From the NCBI RefSeq assembly GCF_963678635.1, contig NC_087064.1, forward strand, positions 39,238,532 through 39,302,531: 64,000 bases of DNA. Reading direction: 5' to 3'. The notes under the pieces are model-generated. The model was not told the origin of the DNA. It made no database searches and saw only the letters and a program-made list of their open reading frames with translations. The DNA comes from Symsagittifera roscoffensis (Eukaryota; Xenacoelomorpha; Acoela; Convolutidae). The position numbers and the translations under genes were made by a program. Shown here piece by piece: positions 56,449 to 64,000 of the stretch (position 1 is the first letter of the stretch; every line of letters begins with the position of its first letter).

Positions 56449-56991
56449 TTGCAGAAATTGGATTGTCTAAAGGATTTAGATCTTTTTGAGACAACGTGCA
56501 AGATTCTGAACATTCCGATGGAAGTGAAAAACATTTGGGCAAGGAGACGACTGATGCCATGGTTTAGAGCCAACATGACTGCATGGTTGTACGAGTATGC
56601 CAAGAAGCATATGTCGAAGCACGCGAGAGTGTACAGTGTGTATCAGCTAGACATTGGGACAGGAGCTTTCAAGCAAGCTTTCGTGACTCATCGGAATGCA
56701 GTGAGCACCGCTGTAAAGACAATTTCCATGACAAGTGAACGTAATGGAAGAGAGAAGGAAGAGATGTTGAAGGAAGACTTGGAGAGAAACGTGACGTTGT
56801 GTCTCCACAACAGCTTCTGCAGGAACAGAGAATCTAACGTGGATCCCCTACCTTGTTGTAAACAAAGGATAGAAGAGCAGAAGTGTTGGAGGACTGTTTC
56901 CAACAGCGTCAAAATAGCTACCGATGTGTTGCAAGACACAGAGACTGAAAGTGCGGAGTCAATGTCGCAGGAGGAGGAGATGGAACATTGA
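56449..56991 (+). CDS. C-terminal part of the giant protein, Cys-rich
   Basis: A 180-codon frame to a TGA at 56991. Begins LDCLKDLDLFETTCKILNIP, continues with basic helices (WARRRLMPWFRANMTAWLYE), then a Cys cluster (NSFCRNRESNVDPLPCCKQR, EEQKCW) and an acidic end (MSQEEEMEH). The inverted arm has the same segment (36064-35630), and the last 60 residues recur at 59,311-59,491. Function unknown. The end is followed by AT-rich DNA, suggesting the right limit of the element near 57.0 kb. Confidence 0.55.
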   Translation: MQKLDCLKDLDLFETTCKILNIPMEVKNIWARRRLMPWFRANMTAWLYEYAKKHMSKHARVYSVYQLDIGTGAFKQAFVTHRNAVSTAVKTISMTSERNGREKEEMLKEDLERNVTLCLHNSFCRNRESNVDPLPCCKQRIEEQKCWRTVSNSVKIATDVLQDTETESAESMSQEEEMEH

Positions 56992-59310
56992 CAAATGGCC
57001 GAAAAACAAGAAGTAAAAAGAAAGAAAATTTGAAGAGTTTAGAAGTTTTAGAATTTCTAAACGACGAACAAATCAGGAAACAGAGAAGCAACGAAAGGGA
57101 AGATGTTAAAACTCAGAATTGTTTTGTATGTGAAAAAAACTCAAATGAGAAACAAAGCAACTAAGTTTGAAATTGAAACTGAAAAGAAAACATTTAGTTG
57201 AGTTTTGAAGATTAAAGATTTTGTTGCATTTAAAAATTTGATTTGAGACACTTACTATTTATTTAGAGAGGCTTGAGTGCAGAGTATATTAAACTATTCC
57301 AGCATGCATGCTTGTTTTTAATCAACTAGGACGACTGATCACTTTGTGGTGACATCAAAGGCTTGGGTAATCCCTCGAAGAAGGATATTATTTCATTGTT
57401 CCTTCTAACCACCGAGTTCCTTAGTTTTAATTTATAGGTTCATTAAGAACTAAATTTCCGAAGGGAAGAAGCTTAGTATGATGAATTTAGTTTGTGGGTT
57501 GGCAGGACTGTCCTGCGTCCCTACACTTTTTAAACCCAGGAGAAAAAATTTTAAATCGGGACATGTACGATGGAAATCTGAAAAAATGCTTTTTCGTAAT
57601 TATATCCTCGAAAGTACAGACCGGCGAAAGAATTTGGAAGGCTTTAGTAGTGAGGAATGATGCCATTTATATTCTGCAGTGAGTTGATATGAGCTGGATA
57701 AAAGTGATTTCTTGCATTTTGTAAATTCTGTTCGATGGCACTGTGCCATTTTGATGAAGACTACGAGACTCAATGAGGACATCGACCGGGCTGTCCGGGG
57801 AGTATGTGAGATTTGACCAGAATGTACGAAAAAGGCAGTTTTGCCATCGAATTTTTTATCGATCAAAAGAAAAGAACAACGAACTGAGAAGATTGATGGT
57901 TTTAATGGATTAGCGACGTTATTTGAACCATTGGGCAAATTGGGAAGGGTTAGTTTTAACTGACATTCTAATATTTAAAATTTCGATATGGACATGAACG
58001 ACACGTAACATTTTATTGTTTTGCACACACTTAAATGGCGAAAAAACAACAACAATAGTCGCAGTGGAAACAACTACGAGAAAACGACAACAGATTGAAA
58101 TTGTAATTGGAGAAAGTCAGGAATCATTCCGAGTTGTAACGATTGTGCCGCTACAATCGTTACAACGTAAAACCCGAGAAAAAGAAAGGTGTTGGCACGG
58201 CGTGTCCAGCCTTCCGGATAGAAATAGGAGTGCTTTTTCACCGGATTACAGAATCCGGAGGGGTCTCGGGCCCAGAACTCAAACTGTATATATATATATA
58301 TATATATATATAAATTTCTTAGCTTCCTGGTCATTTCCTGAGCTGAATTTAATTAACATCCAGATTCATTTTCAGAGAATGAGAAGCTAGGAGTGAGGGA
58401 AAGGTTGATCCATCTTCGATGGAGATGATGATTTTTATCTACTGAACAAAAACAATAGTAATATAATATATGAGTAGTAACCCTGTTTTAAGGAGTGACC
58501 TCGTGGTCTGGGGATACTGAGACCCAGCCATGATTTCACTATTTTTGCATATAATTAAGTTAATTTGAGCGTTCTGGTCGAAGCCGGAAAGCAGTAACGT
58601 TTTGTCGGACCAAATTTAGGAAAACCACCAAAAGAACTGGCTTTGGCAGAGACGGTGAAAAGCATGTAGTACTGTGTTTAGACGCTAACCAATCGTTTTA
58701 TAACCTAGCTTCATTTTCCGCCGATATGTAATTCCGGGCGAATGTTACAATAAATTAGCAATGACCTTTGCCAAACTAGTTCAAGTTATATTTTTTTACA
58801 ATTTGCTTACAAGGAAACTTCCGTTTCCCTACACGACGATGCACAAATTGTTCTAAAACGTTTAAATTAACATTTGAAAATTTTTTTAAATCTATTGAAA
58901 CCACAACTCAGAATCGCGATAGGGCTTTGAAAAGGCTTTACACTTTGCGAACGGCCTTGATGCGTTTGTCGAAAAACGCTACTGAAGATAACTCTAGGAT
59001 TTCAAAAACAGTTCTGGTATTTCTTTTACATTGATCTGCCGTTTTTATTTTACATTGATCTGCAGTTCATCTTCTACTCACATTCCTTCTGTTTTAGAAC
59101 CACGACACCTCTAAACGACCGATTAGAAGCGACCAGACGGTTTGACGCTCGTTCCATTGGCTGTATGTAAGCAAATTTGTGGGACCTTACAGTAGGATAC
59201 TCTCTAGCGGCCAGTAGGAGTCTACTACCTTTTTATCAGAATCACTACCAAATCTTGAAAGCGCCTTGGAATTTGACTGGAGTATGCGATGAAGGGACTC
59301 CTGAATGTAA
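56811..59310 (+). repeat. 2.5-kb tandem duplication, unit 1
   Basis: Starts inside the Cys-rich tail (AGCTTCTGCAGGAACAG) and includes 2.3 kb of AT-rich flank. Short frames bounded by splice-like signals are shared by both units: NPGEKILNRDMYDGNLKK (57.53-57.66 kb), SGEYVRFD/SIKRKEQRTEKIDG (57.78-57.95 kb, followed by a GTTAGT donor-like site), and PLNDRLEATRRFDARSIG (59.10-59.17 kb, after a TTCTGTTTTAG acceptor-like site and before GTATGTAAG). They may be exons of a host gene cut by the element, but I do not recognise a product. Confidence 0.75.
58287..58313. repeat. (TA)n microsatellite
   Basis: About 13 TA units inside duplication unit 1; shorter in unit 2 (60807-60824). Confidence 0.9.
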
Positions 59311-61861
59311 CAGCTTCTGCAGGAACAGAGAATCTAACGTGGATCCCCTACCTTGTTGTAAACAAAGGATAGAAGAGCAGAAGTGTTGGAGGACTGTTTC
59401 CAACAGCGTCAAAATAGCTTCCGATGTGTTGCAAGACACAGAGACTGAAAGTGCGGAGTCAATGTCGCAGGAGGAGGAGATGGAACATTGACAAATGGCC
59501 GAAAAACAAGAAGTAAAAAGAAAGAAAATTTGAAGAGTTTAGAAGTTTTAGAATTTCTAAACGACGAACAAATCAGGAAACAGAGAAGCAACGAAAGGGA
59601 AGATGTTAAAACTCAGAATTGTTTTGTATGTGAAAAAAAACTCAAATGAGAAACAAAGCAACTAAGTTTGAAATTGAAACTGAAAAGAAAACATTTAGTT
59701 GAGTTTTGAAGATTAAGGATTTTGTTGCAATTATAAATTTGTTTTATGATTTTAGTTAGTGGCTTTAGAGACACTTACTATTTATTTAGAGAGGCTTGAG
59801 TGCAGAGTATATTAAACTCTTCCAGCATGCATGCTTGTTTTTAATCAACTAGGACGACTGATCACTTTGTGGTGATATCAAAGGCTTGGGTAATCTCTCG
59901 AAGAAGGCGATTATTTCATTGTTCATTCTAACCACCGAGTTCCTTAATTTTAATTTTTAGGGTCAGTAAGAAATAAATTTCCGAAGGGAAGAAGCTTAGT
60001 ATGATGAATTTAGTTTGTGGGTTGGCAGGACTGTCCTGCGTCCTTACAATTTTAAACCCAGGAGAAAAATTTTTAAATCGGGACATGTACGATGGAAATC
60101 TGAAAAAATGCTTTTTCATAAGTATATCCTCGAAAGTACAGACCGGCGAAAGAATTTGGAAGGCTTTAGTAGTGAGGAATAATGCCATTTATATTCTGCA
60201 GTGAGTTGATTTGAGCTGGATAAAAGTGATTTCTTGCATTTTGTAAATTCTGTTCGATGGCACTGTGCCATTTTGATGAAGACTACGAGACTCAATGAGG
60301 ACATTGACCGGGCTGTCCGGGGAGTATGTGAGATTTGACCAGAATGTACGAAAAGGCAGTTTTGCCATCGAATTTTTATCGATCAAAAGAAAAGAACAAC
60401 GAACTGAGAAGATTGATGGTTTTAATGGATTAGCGACGTTATTTGAACCATTGGACATTTTGGGAAGAGTAAGTTTTAACTGACATTCTAATGTTTAAAA
60501 TTTCGATATGGAAATGAACGACAGGTAACCTTTTATTGTTTCGCACACACTTAAACGGCGAAAAAACAACAACAATAGTCGCAGTGGAAACAACTATGAG
60601 AAAACGACAACAGATTGAAACTGTAAATGGAGATTGTCAGAAACCATTCCGAGTTGTAACGATTGTGCCGCTACAATCGTTTCAACGTAAAACCCGAGAA
60701 AAAGAAAGGTGTTGGCACGGCGTGTCCAGCCTTCCGGATAGCAATAGGAGTGCTTTTTCACCGGATTACAGAATCCGGAGGGGTCTCGGGCCCAGAACTC
60801 AAACTGTATATATATATATATATAAATTTCTTAGCTTCCTGGTCATTTCCTGAGCTGAATTTAATTAACATCCAGATTCATTTTCAGAGAATGAGAAGCT
60901 AGGAGTGAGGGAAAGGGTTGATCCATCTTCAATGGAGATGATGATTTTTATCTACTGAACAAAAACAATAGTAATATAATATATGAGTGGTAACCCTGTT
61001 TTAAGGAGTGACCTCGTGGTCTGGGAATATTGAGACCCAGCCATGATTTCACTATTTTTGCATATACTTAAGTTAATTTGAGCGTTCTGGTCGAAGCCGG
61101 AAAGCAGTAACGTTTTGTCGGACCAAATTTAGGAAAGCCACCAAAAGAACTGGCTTTGGCAGAGACGGTGAAAAGCATGTAGTACTGTGTTTAGACGCTA
61201 ACCAGTCTTTTTATAACCTAGCTTCATTTTCCGTCGATATGTACTTCCGGGCGAATGTTACAATAAATTAGCAATGACCTTTGCCAAACTAGTTCAAGTT
61301 ACATTTTTTCACAATTTGCTTACAAGGAAACTTCCGTTTCCCTACACGATGATGCACAAAATGTTCTAAAACGTTTAAATTAACATTTGGAAATTCTTAT
61401 AAATCTATCGAAACCACAACTCAGAATCGCGATAGGGCTTTGAAAAGGCTTTACAATTTGCGAACGGCATTAATGCGTTTGTCGAAAAACGCTGCCGAAG
61501 ATAACTTTTATGGATTTTCTTGCCTCAAAAGTGCAGAAAGATTCTCTAGGATTTCAAAAACAGTTCTGGTATTTATTTTACATTGATCTGCCGTTTTTAT
61601 TTTACATTGATCTGCAGTTCATCTTCTACTCACATTCCTTCTGTTTTAGAACCACGACACCTCTAAAAGACCGATTAGAAGCGACCAGACGGTTTGACGC
61701 TCGTTCCATTGGCTGTATGTAAGCAACTTTTGTGGGACCTTACAGTAGGATACTCTCTAGCGGCCAGTAGGAGTCTACTACCTTTTCATCAGAATCACTA
61801 CCATATCTTGAAAGCTCCTTGGAATTTGACTGGAGTATGTGATGAAGGGACTCCTGAATGT
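59311..61861 (+). repeat. 2.5-kb tandem duplication, unit 2
   Basis: Repeats 56811-59310 with about 50 extra bases, including a 48-bp stretch near 61,505-61,550. The Cys-rich tail piece is 59311-59491. At its right edge CTCCTGAATGTAAC continues into unique sequence leading to the OST3-like exon, so this edge is the ancestral host flank. Confidence 0.8.
60807..60824. repeat. (TA)n microsatellite, unit 2
   Basis: About 9 TA units at the position equivalent to 58287-58313. Confidence 0.9.
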
Positions 61862-61984
61862 AACCTTGGTTACTCTGATACTCTTGAACTACTGATCACC
61901 ATAATAACTAACATCTGCGCTATTTCCCTCAAGTCTGCATTGCTGATGTTGTTTTATTAAGTTACTGTTTGTTTTCAGCTTGCT

Positions 61985-62150
61985 ATGTTTCGAGTTACAT
62001 TTGTTTTTACAGCCTTTCTGCTCGTTTTGGAATCCTTAAAGGCTAAAGAAAATTTTGGATCTACGGTTGGCGATAAAGTGCGGATGTTGAACGAGTTGAC
62101 ATCTAAACGTTCTTTCATTAAACTCAATGCTGAAAAGTTCAAAGCTCTGG
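61985..62150 (+). CDS. First coding exon of an OST3/OST6 (TUSC3/MAGT1)-like subunit
   Basis: ATG 6 bases after a TTTGTTTTCAG acceptor-like site. MFRVTFVFTAFLLVLESLKA is a typical signal peptide. It is followed by GSTVGDKVRMLNELTSKRSF and IKLNAEKFKAL, which matches the start of the mature luminal domain of oligosaccharyltransferase subunits OST3/TUSC3/MAGT1 (K-V-x-x-L-x-x-x-x-x-K-R-x-x-I-x-x-N-x-x-K-F-x-x-L-V-K). A GTGAGT donor follows at 62151 in phase 1: the exon ends in G, so the next codon can be Val as in the family. The protein would sit in the ER membrane and assist N-glycosylation. The thioredoxin-like Cys-x-x-Cys exon is not seen before 64,000. Confidence 0.6.
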
Positions 62151-64000
62151 GTGAGTTGAGTTTTGTTTTAGAAATAGTTTGCATAACAATTGAGGTTCAA
62201 CAAAAACTGCCTCAACAATAGGAACATCTGATAAAATTGTAAAACATGATATACCTCTCCTAACACGTTGACGTACTTTTTTTTCCTACGAATTATTAAA
62301 ACCAGGGCAAATATTATCATTAAATGGCGTGGTTGTTAGATTCTTCAATTTTTTTTATGATTTATGCCCTAATTGCTTAGATTTTTTTATCTATCTATCT
62401 ATTATTATACGCTTAAATGTGGACGTCACTATCTCGCAGAGTTTATCAACCTATATTTTTGCATGTTTAACGAAAAAGTTTGTCCACGTATGAGTTCAGT
62501 GTTTACTTCACAGTGTTTAAAATAAGCAGCCCAATATTTGGATGCTGCACGGTTGCAAATTTGGCCTCCACTTATCAATGCCCAAATCATTTTAGTGTAC
62601 GAGATCGTGTACGATTTTTGTTATTAAAAAAACAGAAAACTTATTACAAAATAATTTACGACACTTGAAATTCTCAACCCGGTAGATGGGTGCTGTCAAA
62701 AGGATTGCAAATCTTGCCTCAAGATATGGCTGATGAAATCCTTCTAATTTCCGAGATATTTCTTCTTAGTTTATTTTTAACCCTTGCGCTAAGCAAGGGT
62801 ATTACAATCGGGTACTAGAATTTTTTTCCCGTGAGCAACTTTGTCCACAGGGTCTTCACTTCTTCCAAAGGATTTTCACTTCTACAGGATCTTTCAAATT
62901 TGAATAAAAGCCCGTTTCAGAGTATAATGATCTTGCTATAATGATTTCTTGTAATGATTTCTTAATTTTTTTTTCGGATTCGTGGTTTTCGTCCTAGTGT
63001 CTTTCGGTTCATTTTCCGTTTTCTTAAACGACATTTTTTCATCTGGTAGTTTTTTTGTTTGCTTTTTAAAGCATGGCGTTTGTTCCAATGTAAACAGTTT
63101 TTACTATAACTGAGTTTTACAAATTTTTCAATTTACTATGTCTGATTTTGAGTTTTTTTTATTATTCAAACAGTTTCAGTTTATGTTATATTGACTGTGT
63201 CAACTTATTTTGCGTTGTTTTAAGGGCTTAACATATCCGTTCGGGATTATGTTTTTCATGGGAGTATGGGTCGTAAACACTTAAATTTTCTGCATTTTTT
63301 TCTGACAAAAGTTTTGTTTTCGGCTCAACAGATTTTGATCTTAAGTTTCTCGCCTTTGTTGCCGCTCGGTAAATGCTTTCTACTTTTTATGGGCTGTTAA
63401 TGATCTTCATTCGATACAAATATGAATGTTTTGTTCCGGTAATTTTTCAACTTTTGTCTAGTTAATTTTTCAAGTGATTTTTTTTTTCAGTATTTTTCAG
63501 AATTTTTTTCTTGCTTGTTTTTTTTTTCATTCACTATTTGTACCGCAATTTGTGTTTTGCATCGCAAGTGTAGCGAAGCTCGGCTTCCTCTCTGTGTAAA
63601 AGTTTTTATTTTGAAAATTCAAAAGAACTGAATTTTCTAACCTTATAGATGGGTTTTGTAAGGGTACTCTCAGGAGTTCCAAAATTTAAGTCTGGCAACC
63701 AAAAGCGAATGCTCGTAATTTGTGAGACGTGACGTTTTTTATGTCTTTTTTTGAATTTGTTCAAAAAAAAATAAGATAAAAATATCATAAAATTTGAAGT
63801 TCCATCTCTATAGTGAGGCTCTGTCAGGGTACCGGCAGGAGTTGCCAAATTCGTCTCCAATTATGACTGCTCAAATCCTTGTAGTTTTTGAGATATGAAG
63901 TTTTTAACGATTTTTTTCAGAAAGTTTAATTTCAGGATATTTTCTGGGATTACGAATCTTGCCTCCAATTTTGATTGCTCAAATCTTGGTAGTTTTCGTG
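62151..64000. other. Probable intron with short dispersed repeats
   Basis: AT-rich, no recognised coding exon. A loosely conserved block with GGGTnCTGTCAnGGTA, then TTGCAAATCTTGCCTCCA, GACTGCTCAAATCCTTGTAG and TTTGAGATATGAAG recurs at about 62,535-62,600, 62,685-62,765, 63,640-63,735, 63,815-63,915 and 63,950-64,000. It looks like an old low-copy repeat family reaching the window edge. Confidence 0.5.

Noticed and set aside
56991-57480. LTR at the right end of the element
   Set aside because: The 2.5-kb direct repeat there includes element tail plus flank and is a later tandem duplication; no matching copy exists at the left end.
1-64000. tRNA, rRNA or bacterial-type operons and promoters
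   Set aside because: I looked for tRNA-like T-loops and rRNA-like blocks and saw none; gene structure and introns are eukaryotic.

Overview
This window is animal (invertebrate) nuclear DNA made almost entirely of decayed mobile elements, with one probable host exon near the right end. Signs of a eukaryote are canonical splice sites, AT-rich noncoding DNA, Polinton/Maverick genes, APE-type LINEs and an exon resembling the oligosaccharyltransferase subunit OST3/TUSC3. The phylum cannot be fixed from sequence alone. Very short intron-like gaps and a TTTTCAG-type acceptor just before a start codon would fit a nematode or another trans-splicing animal, but this is inference.

Layout. (1) 1-18.5 kb, minus strand: a broken Polinton. 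Read 5' to 3' on the minus strand it has family-B DNA polymerase (18.5-14.5 kb), an unrecognised ORF (9.8-9.0), packaging ATPase (8.6-8.0), a small basic protein (8.0-7.7), integrase (2.0-1.1), a capsid-associated protein (1.1-0.4) and a GFGAL-type basic membrane protein (0.3-0). Two LINEs lie inside it: LINE A (7.3-3.3 kb, minus), with a 2A-like ribosome-skipping motif, PHD-like finger, APE endonuclease, RT and zinc finger, and LINE B (11.5-14.3 kb, plus), cut by a 200-base assembly gap. An SGNH-hydrolase remnant follows LINE A. (2) 18.1-27.3 kb: a four-unit tandem array of a rearranged polymerase-N-terminus/Polinton-end junction, with periods of 2,110, 2,110 and 3,352 bp. (3) 27.3-35.3 kb: further Polinton pieces (capsid, a second polymerase copy, element ends, capsid again, integrase). 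(4) 35.3-57.0 kb: a different element with visibly higher GC. It has a Gypsy/Ginger-type integrase with a macro-domain-like C-terminal extension. Beyond it lies a long chain of ORF pieces that once formed very large proteins: a coiled coil with a basic NLS-like patch, a complete SGNH-hydrolase motif set, an acidic-tailed 718-codon ORF and a Cys-rich tail. A second, inverted and scrambled copy lies at 35.3-40.4 kb. No protease, reverse transcriptase or RNase H is recognisable in this element. (5) 57.0-61.9 kb: a 2.5-kb tandem duplication containing the element tail and its flank. (6) 62-64 kb: the first coding exon of an OST3/TUSC3-like gene, then an AT-rich probable intron with short dispersed repeats.

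How it fits together: nearly every mobile ORF carries frameshifts, stops or deletions, so this is a graveyard of nested insertions later reshaped by tandem and inverted duplication. The best candidate for an undescribed system is the 35-57 kb element, where an integrase polyprotein ends in an ADP-ribose-binding-type macro fold and is linked to SGNH-hydrolase-bearing giant proteins.
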